From assembly GCF_031582905.1 (NCBI RefSeq), contig NZ_CP133990.1:3224001-3288000 (forward strand): a DNA stretch of 64,000 nucleotides, written 5' to 3'. Positions within the stretch are counted from its first letter, which is position 1, and each line of letters opens with the position of its first letter. The DNA comes from Pengzhenrongella sp031582905 (GTDB taxonomy: Bacteria; Actinomycetota; Actinomycetes; Actinomycetales; Cellulomonadaceae). Shown piece after piece: positions 1 through 8,250 of the stretch. The position numbers and the translations under genes were made by a program. The notes beneath the pieces are model-generated. The model had not been told where the DNA came from. It searched no databases and saw only the letters and a program-made list of their open reading frames with translations.

Positions 1-192
1 ACCGAACCCCACCGCGCACGCGAGGTCGTCACCGATGACGACGGCGCCGACCTCGGCGTCGAACTCCTCGGCGACGAGCTCGGTCGCGGTCCGCACCGCC
101 GCCGTGGACCCCGTGCAGCGCGTGATCGCTGCGAGAAACTCCACCAGCCGGTTCGGCGACGGGGCGTGGCCGGGCGACTCGGGCGCAGCCAT
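1..192 (-). CDS. N-terminus of a GAF-like signalling protein (partial)
   Basis: Only the first 64 residues lie in the window; the rest runs off the left edge. The start is ATG at 192, one base past the stop of the FIST gene, so the two are almost certainly co-transcribed and probably translationally coupled. The visible part reads like the opening helix and strands of a GAF/PAS-type sensory domain (LVEFLAAITRCTGS, then a conserved-looking EFDAEVGAVVIGDDL stretch). FIST proteins are commonly encoded beside histidine kinases or diguanylate cyclases, so an output domain downstream is likely but unseen. The family assignment rests on resemblance only. Confidence 0.55.
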   Translation of the reverse strand, partial: MAAPESPGHAPSPNRLVEFLAAITRCTGSTAAVRTATELVAEEFDAEVGAVVIGDDLACAVGFG

Positions 193-193
193 G

Positions 194-1368
194 TCAGGCG
201 AACGCGAGCAGGACGAGGGTCGCGTTGTGGACGCCGCGGGAGCCGGCGACGCGCGCGTACTCGCCGTAGGTGTAGAAGCCGCCCAGCGGCACGCCCGGCA
301 GGTGCTCGGCCAGCACGTCCATCTCCCGCCGCAGCCCGTCCGCCCCCAGGACGGCGCGCCGTCCGGCGCAGTCGAACGCGATGACACCGACCGGTGCCGC
401 ACCCCGAGACCCGCGAGCACGTCGTCGGCGGCGGTGCGGGTCCCGTCGAGGACGGTGTCGCTCTCGCCTGCCATGACCGACAGGACCGTGCCCTGGGGGA
501 CGTCTCCGCACACGATCGAGCGCTCGTCGTAGTCGGCCCCCATGACGGCGCGGACCTCGTCGCCGCCCGGGCGCGGCAGCCCGAACGCGCGCGTGAGAGT
601 GGTGGCGTTGAAGATGCCGGGGATCGTGTAGGAGTGCGCGGGCGCACCGGCGGCCTCGAGGAAGACGTCGAGGGCGGGCTGGTCGTCGAGGGTGAGGATC
701 CGCTCGCCGGTCGTCGCGGTGACGACGATCGGCTCGCCGATGCGCTGCCACCCGTGCCCGACGCCGACGGCGATCGGCGCCTCGGACCCGATGGCGACAC
801 CCACGACGGCGCCGGTGAGCACCTCGCCGTCGTACAGCTGGGTGGTGCCCTGCATCGTCAGCTCGTCCCCGGCGCACCCACCGACGAGCGGCACCGACGC
901 CCCGGCGACGCTGTACGCGCCGCGCACGATGTCCGACCGCGAGCCGGCCAGCCCGTCGCTGAGCAGCATGAGGACGGTGTGCGGGCGGTCGACGTCGTCC
1001 AGGCACCGCGCGGCGTCCTGACCGGCGGCGCGAGCGCCGTCCGCGAGCCGACCGACCGACGTGCGGACGGTCAGGCCCTCGCCACCGAGGGCGATCGCCA
1101 CGACGCTGCCGGACCCGGCCCACGTGCCCGCGATCTCGCCGGACGTCGAGCAGCCGACCAGCGGGACGCCGTCGGGCAGCGCGGCCCGGGCGGCGTGGGC
1201 GACGTCGGCCATGGGGAGGTGTGGGGTCACGAAGAGCACGACCAGCGCGGGCGTGCGGCCACCGGCCGCGTCGGTGACCGCGTGCGTCGCGGCGGCCGCG
1301 GCCGTCCCGTCGTCGGATCGCCCCACACCCATCCAGCGGCCCGTGGCCGACGTCCGTCCCGTGTCCAT
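194..1368 (-). CDS. FIST domain-containing sensor protein (frameshifted)
   Basis: FIST (FIST_N plus FIST_C) proteins are cytoplasmic small-ligand sensors tied to signal-transduction partners. The N-terminal part reads from ATG 1368 (MDTGRTSATGRW) and contains the FIST_N-like stretches TPALVVLFVTPHLP and VPLVGCSTSGEIAG. The C-terminal part, in another frame, ends with the family-typical GGFYTYGEYARV and NATLVLLAF. The frames switch near position 400. Adding one G to a GGGG run there gives a continuous protein of about 390 residues, the normal length. I take this as one gene with a probable consensus error. It is followed one base later by the start of a GAF-like protein and diverges from the gene at 1515. 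Confidence 0.75.
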
Positions 1369-1514
1369 GCCCGACCCATCGACCGCCGACGACGGCGCCT
1401 GAGCGCTGCACGTGCCGGGCGGCCCGACGTCACCCGTGCGCCCGACGGAGCGATCGCGGCATGCGTCGGGACGGCCGAGGCACTCGCCGGGGCGGCTGCC
1501 GCTAGCGTCGGCCC

Positions 1515-1877
1515 ATGACGCCCCCGGAGTGGATCGAGCACCGTCGCACCGACGGCGAGACGGTCGGCTGGATCGTGCCCGACGGCGACGGCTTCCGCCC
1601 GGTCGACGTCCTCGGGCGCCCCGTCGCCACCGAACCGGTCGACTGGCTCACCGCCGAGGAGCTGCTCGAGGACCGTGGCATCGGGTTCCTCGCGGACCGG
1701 CACCTGCTGCGCCTGCCGGACGGCACGGACCGGCCGGTGCGGATCACCGACGTCAGCGCCCACGGTGTCATCGTCGTGAGCGACGAGTACGGGAGCGCGA
1801 GCGTCGTCGGCACGGACAGCGAGCGGTACGTGCTGCCGTTCCCCGCACCGGACGAGCTGCGCCCCGCGGGTCGCTGA
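1515..1877 (+). CDS. conserved hypothetical protein
   Basis: A 120-residue soluble protein, rich in acidic and aromatic residues, with no signal peptide or membrane segment. It starts MTPPEWIEHRRTDGET and is divergent from the FIST gene, with about 150 bp between the two starts. The sequence alternates short strands and turns (TVGWIVPDGDGFRPVDVLG; HGVIVVSDEYG), consistent with a small beta-rich fold. I do not recognise the family and see no catalytic motif. Codon use matches the surrounding high-GC genes and all other frames here look like noise, so it is probably a real resident gene. Confidence 0.65.
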   Translation: MTPPEWIEHRRTDGETVGWIVPDGDGFRPVDVLGRPVATEPVDWLTAEELLEDRGIGFLADRHLLRLPDGTDRPVRITDVSAHGVIVVSDEYGSASVVGTDSERYVLPFPAPDELRPAGR

Positions 1878-1973
1878 CAGCGTCGAGAGCGGGATCGTCG
1901 AGAGCGGGATCGGTCGACGGCGGGATCGTCCACGGCGTCGTCGCGCCCCGCCGGCAGCCTGACGGCGCGCGGA

Positions 1974-2996
1974 TCACCCCAGCCCGAGCGCCTCCACCGC
2001 GACCTGCGTCGCGCGGGCGACCAGGGCGTCGTCGGACGCGGCGTCGCGGGCGTCACGGCTCGTGAGGACCGCCGCGACGAGCGTCGTGCCGTCGGGGGTG
2101 CGGACGACGGCGACATCGTTGCGGATCCCGAACGGTCCCCCGCCGGACTTCCCCGCGACGTCCCAGCCGTCCGGGACGCCCGCTCGGACCAGCCCGGCGC
2201 CCGTGGTCGACTCCCGCATCCACCCCGTGAGCAGGTCGCGCTGCTCCGGGGTGAGACCGCCCGCACCCGTGCGCGCGCCGTCGGCGGCCGCGGGGCCGCC
2301 GTCGACCAGCAGGGCGCGCACGTCGGCCGCGAGCGCGCGCGGAGTGCTGGTGTCGCGTTCCTCGCCGGGGCCGACGTCGTTCAGCGCCGGCTCGACCCGG
2401 TCGGACCGCGTGACGTCGTCCCCGAGGTCCCGCAGCCACCGCTGGAAGCCCGCCGGCCCGCCGAGCCGGTCGAGCACGAGGTTCGCCGCGGTGTTGTCGC
2501 TCTCGGTGACCGCCGCGGCGGCGACCTCGCGCCACGTCAGGCCGTCCCCGACGTGACGCTCGATGACGGGTGAGTGCGGCACGAGGTCGGCCGCGGTCCA
2601 GCGCACGACCCGGTCGAGCTCGCCCGGGTCCAGGGTGTCGAGCAGGGCAGCGACCGACAGGGCCTTGTGCGTCGAGGCGAACCCGAAGCGCTCGTCGGCC
2701 CGGTGCTCGACGGTCCGCCCCGTCCCCACCTCGACGACGACGACGCCGACGCGCGCACCCCGCTCCGCCTCGAGCGCGGCGTACGCCGCGGCCACGGCGG
2801 CCGGGTCGGGGATCGTCGGGCTGGGGTGTGCGGGGCTGGGGTGCGCGGGACTCGGCTGCGCGGGACTGGGGTGCGCGGGACTCGGGTGCGCAGGGCTTAG
2901 ATGCGCAGGGCTGGGATGCGCCGCCGACTCCTCGGGCTTGGTCGTGCCCGCACCGTTGTCGGCCCCGCAGCCCGCGAGGAGTATCGCCCCGACCAC
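1974..2996 (-). CDS. bla: class A beta-lactamase, lipoprotein with proline-rich spacer
   Basis: Serine beta-lactamase that hydrolyses beta-lactam rings at the outer face of the membrane. A lipobox (LLAGC, Cys 10) predicts lipid anchoring. Residues 27-60 are a proline-rich repeat spacer and the catalytic domain follows. The class A set is visible: STHK (SxxK), SDN, EPALND (ExxLN, general base Glu) and KSGGG in the place of KTG. The listed GTG start leaves a very short n-region. The same frame stays open upstream and encodes RLVAVPLVVG just before it, so the true start is probably further upstream or obscured by a frameshift. It is monocistronic and convergent with the gene at 1515. Confidence 0.85.
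   Translation of the reverse strand: MVGAILLAGCGADNGAGTTKPEESAAHPSPAHLSPAHPSPAHPSPAQPSPAHPSPAHPSPTIPDPAAVAAAYAALEAERGARVGVVVVEVGTGRTVEHRADERFGFASTHKALSVAALLDTLDPGELDRVVRWTAADLVPHSPVIERHVGDGLTWREVAAAAVTESDNTAANLVLDRLGGPAGFQRWLRDLGDDVTRSDRVEPALNDVGPGEERDTSTPRALAADVRALLVDGGPAAADGARTGAGGLTPEQRDLLTGWMRESTTGAGLVRAGVPDGWDVAGKSGGGPFGIRNDVAVVRTPDGTTLVAAVLTSRDARDAASDDALVARATQVAVEALGLG
2817..2918 (-). repeat. 15-bp tandem repeat encoding (HPSPA)n
   Basis: Seven tandem 15-bp units encode the pentapeptide HPSPA with variants HLSPA and QPSPA, forming the spacer between the lipobox and the catalytic domain of the beta-lactamase. Units differ by scattered substitutions, so the array is not brand-new, but the copy number could still change by slippage without breaking the frame. 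Confidence 0.85.
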
Positions 2997-3203
2997 GAGC
3001 GGAACGGCGACGAGGCGACCCCGATCCCGACCCGCCCCCGAGCCCGCCCCGGTCCACCGCTCACGCGACCACGCCCCCCGCTCACACGGCCACCAGCGGG
3101 CGCCGGACGAGCGCCGACCGGGTCGAGGAGCTGACGCCGCAGCCGCCAGGCGAGTGCGCCGCGCCAGGTGAGGGCGACCACCGCCGTCGCGTGGTCGTCC
3201 GAC

Positions 3204-3770
3204 CTAGCCGGAGTTCCGCCCGCTGAGCGCGTCGCGCAGTCGGTCGACCAGACCGACCCCAGGACCCAGCGTCTTGTGGAACAGCTCGGAGTGCGGCGCG
3301 CTCGGGTGCGCCCGGGTCGGTGCGAGCTTCTTCGCGCTCTCGACCTTCGTGCCCATCGTCACGAGCTCGTCGTGCGGGATGTGCGCGCGCAGGCGGGGGA
3401 ACTGGTCCGCCTCCTCCTCCGCCATGTGCTCGCGCAGGTCGGCCTCGAGCTCGCGGGCGATCGCGAGGAACTCGGGCCCGGCGGCGTCGGCGTCCTCGAG
3501 GCGCTTCATCACCTGCACGATCTCCTCGTGCTCGCGCTTGTCCTCCTCGACCTCCTGCTCGCCGTCGGGCAGGTGCTTCGCGATCGCCGGGTAGACGAAC
3601 ATCTCCTCGGCGACGGCGTGCCGCATGACCTCGGCGATCACCGTGTCCGCGAGGTCACGGCGACGCTCGGCGTCCCCCGTGCCCTCGATCTGGGCGAGCA
3701 GGTCGAGCATGTCCCGGTGGTCGCTCGTGAGGATGTCCACCACGTCGGGCTTCGCGTCGGTCTCGGTCAT
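3204..3770 (-). CDS. hemerythrin HHE-domain protein
   Basis: A predicted four-helix-bundle protein that binds a di-iron centre through His and carboxylate residues; such proteins sense or bind oxygen, NO or iron. Visible ligands include HRDMLDLL near residue 24, then HAVAEEMFVYP, REHEEIVQ and REHMAEEEADQFPRL, the usual H...HxxxE...H...HxxxE spacing. About 188 residues, somewhat longer than a minimal HHE domain because of a C-terminal tail. I chose ATG 3770 (MTETDAKP) because a GGAGGGG box lies just upstream; an in-frame ATG at 3788 is less well placed. No partner gene is evident. Confidence 0.85.
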   Translation of the reverse strand: MTETDAKPDVVDILTSDHRDMLDLLAQIEGTGDAERRRDLADTVIAEVMRHAVAEEMFVYPAIAKHLPDGEQEVEEDKREHEEIVQVMKRLEDADAAGPEFLAIARELEADLREHMAEEEADQFPRLRAHIPHDELVTMGTKVESAKKLAPTRAHPSAPHSELFHKTLGPGVGLVDRLRDALSGRNSG

Positions 3771-4020
3771 GACGTACCCCTCCATCACACGGTCGGTCGC
3801 TGTGCTCCGACAGTAGGCGCGGCCGTGACGCGCGGCACGTGGTGCGCTCCGGGGTCGCGGCCCGACGGCCGGTGCCGTACACCTTGGTCACCCGCCGAAC
3901 GGCGGGGACGCCGGGGACGCCGCGGCCCAGTGGTCGACCGCAGCAGCCGAACGCAGCAGCCGCGACCGCGACGACGAGCACCGCTGCTCGGCGATCCGGT
4001 CCGAACCTGAGGAGGTCGAC

Positions 4021-4143
4021 ATGAGACTCGGACGCAACGTCGAGGTCCGGCCGCTGGGCGGCGGCATGGGCTGCCTGGCGATGATCCTCATCTCCCTCGT
4101 GCTCTCGGTCGCCCTGACCGTGCTGCTCAACGTGCTGCTGTAG
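4021..4143 (+). CDS. 40-residue single-pass membrane protein
   Basis: A very short gene with a strong ribosome-binding site (GAGGAGGTCGAC directly before ATG). The product starts MRLGRNVEVRPLGGG and then has one hydrophobic helix (residues about 18-40: LAMILISLVLSVALTVLL) ending at the C-terminus. This is the layout of a small membrane protein with a short basic cytoplasmic head. It sits between two divergent genes on the other strand. No family is recognised. The ribosome-binding site, intact frame and clean helix argue that it is translated. Confidence 0.7.
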   Translation: MRLGRNVEVRPLGGGMGCLAMILISLVLSVALTVLLNVLL

Positions 4144-4156
4144 CCGCGCGACCTCC

Positions 4157-4888
4157 TCAGCGCCCGCCCCCGCTGTCGCCGTCGTCCTGGACGGCACGCT
4201 CGGCGGCACGCTGGACGAGCCGGCCCCGCGCGAGCGCAGCGGCCCCGAGCACGAGCAGCCCCGACGCGGACAGCAGCGCGGCAGGACCGTCCGCAGCGCG
4301 GATCACGGCCGCGCCGAGCGCCGCCCCCGCGCCCATCGCGACGACGGCGAGCAGCCGGTCCGTCGCGGCGCCCCGGGGCTGCCGGCCACCGGCGAGCCGG
4401 CTCTCCCGGGTCAGGTTCGCCAGGGTGCTGGTGACGACGACCGTGGTGATGTCGGCGTTGCCGATCGGCTTGACCGCCGCGACCTGCGCACCCATGAGCG
4501 CCGCGAGCAGCGCGGTCACCACGAGCAGGGCGACCGGCTCGGGGTCGCCGGCCACGCGCCACGCGACCCCCAGCGCCACCGCGAGGGCCGCCCCGCACGC
4601 CAGCACCCACGCGCCCGACCGCGGCAGCCGCGGTGTGTGCCCCCGGCCGACGACCCGGCCACCCACGACGGAGCCGAGCGCGAAGCCGCCCAGGGCCACC
4701 ACGTTGTTGAGCAGCGGGATCTCGGCCACGCCCACGAGCGCGAACCCGATGAACAGCACGTTGCCGGTCATGTTGCCGGTGAAGACGCGATCCAGGGCGA
4801 GGTAGCTCACCGCGTCGACGGTGCCCGTGGCCGCGGTGAGCAGCAGCAGCCCGGCGCGGTACCAGGTGGCGGTCGTGGGATGGCGCAT
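4157..4888 (-). CDS. DUF1275 (YoaK-type) membrane protein
   Basis: A multi-pass membrane protein of about 243 residues from the DUF1275 family, whose function is unknown. The signature region GTVDAVSYLALDRVFTGNMTGNVLFIG lies in two adjoining halves near residues 18-45, and ANLTRESRL with a preceding PIGNADITTVV stretch is also typical. Six hydrophobic segments can be counted. I chose ATG 4888 (MRHPTTATWYRAG) rather than an ORF start 69 bp upstream because the upstream residues are low-complexity Arg/Pro and atypical of the family. The polar tail (DDGDSGGGR) is probably cytoplasmic. It stands alone. Confidence 0.85.
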   Translation of the reverse strand: MRHPTTATWYRAGLLLLTAATGTVDAVSYLALDRVFTGNMTGNVLFIGFALVGVAEIPLLNNVVALGGFALGSVVGGRVVGRGHTPRLPRSGAWVLACGAALAVALGVAWRVAGDPEPVALLVVTALLAALMGAQVAAVKPIGNADITTVVVTSTLANLTRESRLAGGRQPRGAATDRLLAVVAMGAGAALGAAVIRAADGPAALLSASGLLVLGAAALARGRLVQRAAERAVQDDGDSGGGR

Positions 4889-4996
4889 CGCGGTCCTGTC
4901 TGCGGGCGGGCGGTGTGACGGGCTGCGGTGAGCGCCCGTCGGCGCGCGTCGGCGCACCGGGTCCCGTCGTCGACCACCCGGCCGACGACGGTGCGG

Positions 4997-6088
4997 TCAG
5001 TCGTCCCGACCGAGACGAGCGGTGTGGTGCCAGGGCGCCGGGACCACGCCGCTGAGCGCGGTCTCCGCCAGCGCCTCACCGAGCACCGGCGCCTGCTTGA
5101 ACAGGTTGTGACCGGCCACGGCGGTGACGCCGTCGCTCGACCACACCCCGACGCCGTCGTCACCCCACGGCAGTCGGGTCACCCAGCAGTGCACGTGGTC
5201 GACCGGCTCCGGCCGCAGCCCCGGCAGCGCGCGTTCGACGTAGGCGACGGTGCGCTCGGCGAGGGACGCCAGCGCGGCGGGGTCGACGACGCCGCCGTCG
5301 GCGTGGGCGGGCGTCGCGCCGCTCAGCCCGACCGCGTAGAGGCGCGGGTCCGGGTACGGCGAGGCGTACACGCCGGTCTCGCCGAACTGGCCGCTGCCGT
5401 CCTGGAACGTGGGCGACGGCGACGCGTCCGGGTCGGCGACCCGGAAGGTCAGCCGGACGTGCGCCCCGAGCTCGACCGGCAGCTCCAGTCCGACGCCGCG
5501 CGCCAGCCCCGCCGTCCCCCGTCCGGCGCACAGCACCACGTGGTCGACGGTGCGGACGTCCGTCCCGGTGCGGATCTCGACGGAGCCGTCGTCGCGGCGA
5601 CGCACCGCGAGGACGTGGTCGGTGACGAGCGACCCGGCGAGCCGGTCGCTCAGCGCACCGACCGCGGCCCGGGTCCGGATGGCGCCGCCGTGGACGTCGA
5701 GCATGGCGGGGCCGTCGTACCCGGCGAGCAGGGGCAGCCACTCACGGAGCTCGTCCGGGGTCAGGCGGCGCACCGGGGCGTCGGGGAACGCCGCGAGCGC
5801 CTCGGCCTTGGCCGGGACGCCGTCCCCGACGGCCACCGCGCCCTCCCGGGCGATGAGCTCGACCCCGAGCTCGTCCTCCCACCCGCGCCACAGCGCCCTG
5901 CTCCGGACCACCTGCTCGACGAGCCGGGTGTCCGCGTGCGCGTGGCGGAAGATCCGCCCCTGCCCGGCGGACTGGCCGCTGCCCGGCCGGCCGGACTCGA
6001 CGACGGTCACCCTGGCTCCCCGCTGCTGCAGGACGAAGGCCGTGGACAGGCCGATGATCCCGGCACCGACGACTGCGACGTGAGGCAT
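4997..6088 (-). CDS. FAD-dependent oxidoreductase (DAO / sarcosine-oxidase-like)
   Basis: A 363-residue flavoprotein of the D-amino-acid oxidase superfamily that would oxidise an amine or amino acid using FAD. The dinucleotide-binding fold is at the N-terminus (VAVVGAGIIGLSTAFVLQQ) with the acidic residue after strand two (VTVVESG). The C-terminal FAD contact region reads TAVAGHNLFKQAPVLGE. The length suits monomeric sarcosine oxidase or N-methyltryptophan oxidase relatives, but the usual covalent-FAD Cys is not clear, so the substrate cannot be named. It is divergent from the saccharopine-dehydrogenase-like gene. Confidence 0.8.
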   Translation of the reverse strand: MPHVAVVGAGIIGLSTAFVLQQRGARVTVVESGRPGSGQSAGQGRIFRHAHADTRLVEQVVRSRALWRGWEDELGVELIAREGAVAVGDGVPAKAEALAAFPDAPVRRLTPDELREWLPLLAGYDGPAMLDVHGGAIRTRAAVGALSDRLAGSLVTDHVLAVRRRDDGSVEIRTGTDVRTVDHVVLCAGRGTAGLARGVGLELPVELGAHVRLTFRVADPDASPSPTFQDGSGQFGETGVYASPYPDPRLYAVGLSGATPAHADGGVVDPAALASLAERTVAYVERALPGLRPEPVDHVHCWVTRLPWGDDGVGVWSSDGVTAVAGHNLFKQAPVLGEALAETALSGVVPAPWHHTARLGRDD

Positions 6089-6153
6089 GGCCTCAGCCCA
6101 TCACGGCCGGTGTCGTCCAGCGACCGATGCCGGGCACCCGCCGCACGCCGTCC

Positions 6154-6236
6154 GCGGAGCCCGCGCGGCGGGCGGTTGCGGAGCCCGCGCGGCGGGCGGT
6201 TGCGGTGCCCGCCGCGGCGGGCGGTTGCGGAGCCCC
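6154..6236. repeat. 24-bp GC-rich tandem repeat between divergent genes
   Basis: Three and a half near-identical units of about 24-25 bp (consensus GCGGAGCCCGCGCGGCGGGC followed by GGTT) fill the gap between the FAD oxidoreductase start and the start at 6260. The third unit carries substitutions. The array occupies the only space where promoters for both genes could lie. Confidence 0.8.
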
Positions 6237-6259
6237 CACCGCCCCGCGAGCATCGCCCG

Positions 6260-7486
6260 ATGAGCCCCGACACCCGTGACCACGACGTCGTCGTCTTCGG
6301 CGCCTCCGGCTTCGTCGGACGGCTCGTCGCCGAGCACCTCGCCCACCACGCACCGGCCGGCACGCGCATCGCTCTCGCCGGCCGGTCCCGCGACAAGGTC
6401 GAGCGGGTCCGCGACGACCTGGCCGATCCCGCCCGTGACTGGCCGGTGCTCGAGGCGGACACGTCCGACCCACGCTCGCTCGCCACGCTGGCGGGCGCCG
6501 CACGCGTCGTCGTCAGCACCGTCGGCCCGTACCTGCGCCACGGTCTGCCCGTCGTCGAGGCGTGCGCCCGGGCCGGGACGCACTACGCGGACCTGACCGG
6601 CGAGGTGCCGTTCATCCGGCAGGCCATCGACCGGTTCGACGACGTCGCACGCCAGTCCGGGGCACGGCTCGTGCACGGCTGCGGGTACGACTCCGTCCCG
6701 TCCGACCTCGCCGTCCTCACCCTGCACCGCCGCGTCACCGCCGACGACGCCGGCTCCCTCGCCCACGTCCTGGGCGTCGCCCGGGCGAAGGGCGGCGTCA
6801 GCGGCGGGACCGTCGCCTCGATGCGCGGCATCGTCGAGCTCGCCGTGAGCGACCCGTCGGTGCGACGGCTGCTGGGCGACCCGTACGCCCTGAGCCCGGA
6901 CCGCACCGCGGAGCCGACCACGCGGCAGCCGGCGGACTCCCCGGTCCGGCGCGGCTCAGCGACGGGGTTGGGTCGCCCCTTCCCGATGGCGTCCGTGAAC
7001 TCCCGCATCGTGCGGCGCTCCAACGCGCTGCAGGGCTGGGCGTACGGCCGCGACCTCCGCTACGGCGAGGTCAGCGGCACCGGCGACGGCGTCCGCGGCG
7101 CGGCCCGGGCGTACGGACTGACCGCAGGACTGGCCGTCGGCGCCGCCGCGTTCGCCCTGCCGCCCACCCGCGCCCTCCTCGACCGCGTCCTGCCGGCGGC
7201 CGGCACCGGCCCGGACGAGGACACCCGCCGTCACGGCTGGTTCCGCACCGAGGTCCGGGCGACGACGACCACCGGCCGCCGGTACCGGGCCGTCGCCGCC
7301 GGGCCGGGCGACCCGGGGTACGCGGCGACCGCCGTCATGCTCGGCGAGTCGGCGCTGGCGCTCGCCCTGGACGGCGACCTGCTGCCGGACCGAGCCGGCT
7401 CGCTCACCCCGGCCACCGCGATCGGCGACGTGCTGGTCGACCGGCTGCGGGCGGCGGGGCACACGTACGACGCGGCCCCGCGCTGA
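6260..7486 (+). CDS. saccharopine dehydrogenase-like / trans-acting enoyl reductase family protein
   Basis: A 408-residue protein with an N-terminal Rossmann fold (VVVFGASGFVGRLVAEHL, residues about 10-27). It is followed by the family-typical VSTVGPYLRHGLPVVEAC and HYADLTGEVPF, and a conserved GCGYDSVPSDLAV block. This pattern matches the NAD(P)-binding family that includes eukaryotic SCCPDH and the mycobacterial enoyl reductase acting in trans on lipid synthases. The reaction here cannot be assigned. ATG 6260 begins MSPDTRDHDVVVFGASG, placing the nucleotide-binding loop where expected. The C-terminal third is Ala/Arg-rich with a weakly hydrophobic segment. Confidence 0.82.
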   Translation: MSPDTRDHDVVVFGASGFVGRLVAEHLAHHAPAGTRIALAGRSRDKVERVRDDLADPARDWPVLEADTSDPRSLATLAGAARVVVSTVGPYLRHGLPVVEACARAGTHYADLTGEVPFIRQAIDRFDDVARQSGARLVHGCGYDSVPSDLAVLTLHRRVTADDAGSLAHVLGVARAKGGVSGGTVASMRGIVELAVSDPSVRRLLGDPYALSPDRTAEPTTRQPADSPVRRGSATGLGRPFPMASVNSRIVRRSNALQGWAYGRDLRYGEVSGTGDGVRGAARAYGLTAGLAVGAAAFALPPTRALLDRVLPAAGTGPDEDTRRHGWFRTEVRATTTTGRRYRAVAAGPGDPGYAATAVMLGESALALALDGDLLPDRAGSLTPATAIGDVLVDRLRAAGHTYDAAPR

Positions 7487-7608
7487 GCTACGGGTCGCTG
7501 ACTAGCGGGAACGCGGACCGGCGGCGGGGTCGAGGACCGGCGGGGACGCGGACCGGCGGCGGACTGCGGCGGCGCGCGGCGGCGGACGGCGCTGACGGAC
7601 CGCCCGGC

Positions 7609-8187
7609 TCAGCCTCGGGCGTCGTCGTCCACCGGGAGCATCGGCCAGTCGACCGGCGGGTCCTCGCCGACGCGCCCGTCGATCGCCTCGCGCAGCAGGT
7701 CCATGTGACCGGTGTGGCGGCCGTACTCCTCGATGAGGTCGTGGAGGTGACGCCGCACGCTCGGTCGGTCGCCGTGGAAGTCGAGGTGCCCGGGCTGGTC
7801 CAGGCCGCCGTCGGCCACGAGCTCGCGCAGCCGCGCGCGGGACCGGCCGACCGCCGCCGCCCAGAGGCCGTAGACGTCGTCGGCGGTCTCGTCGGGGTCG
7901 ACGGCGAACTGCCAGCGGGCGACGTCGTCCTCGGGCACCGACATCCAGGTGACCGGCGGGCGGCCCGACATCCGCCAGCAGAAGACGTCGTCCTCGCAGA
8001 CGGCCAGGTGCTTGAGCAGCCCGCCGACGGTCAGCTCGGACGACGGCACGGCGCGGGTCCGCAGCTGCTCGACGTCGAGGCCGTCGGCCTTCCAGCGGAA
8101 TGTCGCCCGCAGCCGCTCGAGCGTGCCGGTCAGGTGCTCGGCGTCGGTGCCGGCGAGCGGCGGTTCCCACAGCGGGTCGGTCGTCAT
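7609..8187 (-). CDS. DinB family protein (DUF664, mycothiol-type)
   Basis: A 192-residue predicted four-helix metal-binding protein. DinB/DUF664 proteins are thought to be thiol-dependent transferases or hydrolases, and in actinobacteria the thiol is mycothiol. Metal-ligand His residues are visible in TVGGLLKHLAVCEDDVF and in RRHLHDLIEEYGRHTGHMDLL (HxxxH-type). The length is normal and ATG 8187 (MTTDPLWEPP) is unambiguous. It sits next to the LLM flavin oxidoreductase on the same strand, with 63 bp between that gene's end and this start, so the two could share a transcript. Confidence 0.85.
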   Translation of the reverse strand: MTTDPLWEPPLAGTDAEHLTGTLERLRATFRWKADGLDVEQLRTRAVPSSELTVGGLLKHLAVCEDDVFCWRMSGRPPVTWMSVPEDDVARWQFAVDPDETADDVYGLWAAAVGRSRARLRELVADGGLDQPGHLDFHGDRPSVRRHLHDLIEEYGRHTGHMDLLREAIDGRVGEDPPVDWPMLPVDDDARG

Positions 8188-8250
8188 GGTCCATCCCTCG
8201 GCGAGGCGTGATGGGGACGATCGGACGCTACGCCCGGCGAGGGACTGGTG

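Noticed and set aside
2817..2918. Short regular repeats considered as a CRISPR array
   Set aside because: Units are contiguous without spacers and encode a pentapeptide in a beta-lactamase. No CRISPR array or cas gene was seen anywhere in the window.
4928..6259. Long N-terminal extension of the saccharopine-dehydrogenase-like gene
   Set aside because: The extension is antisense to the FAD oxidoreductase and continues through the 24-bp repeat. The Rossmann start fits ATG 6260.
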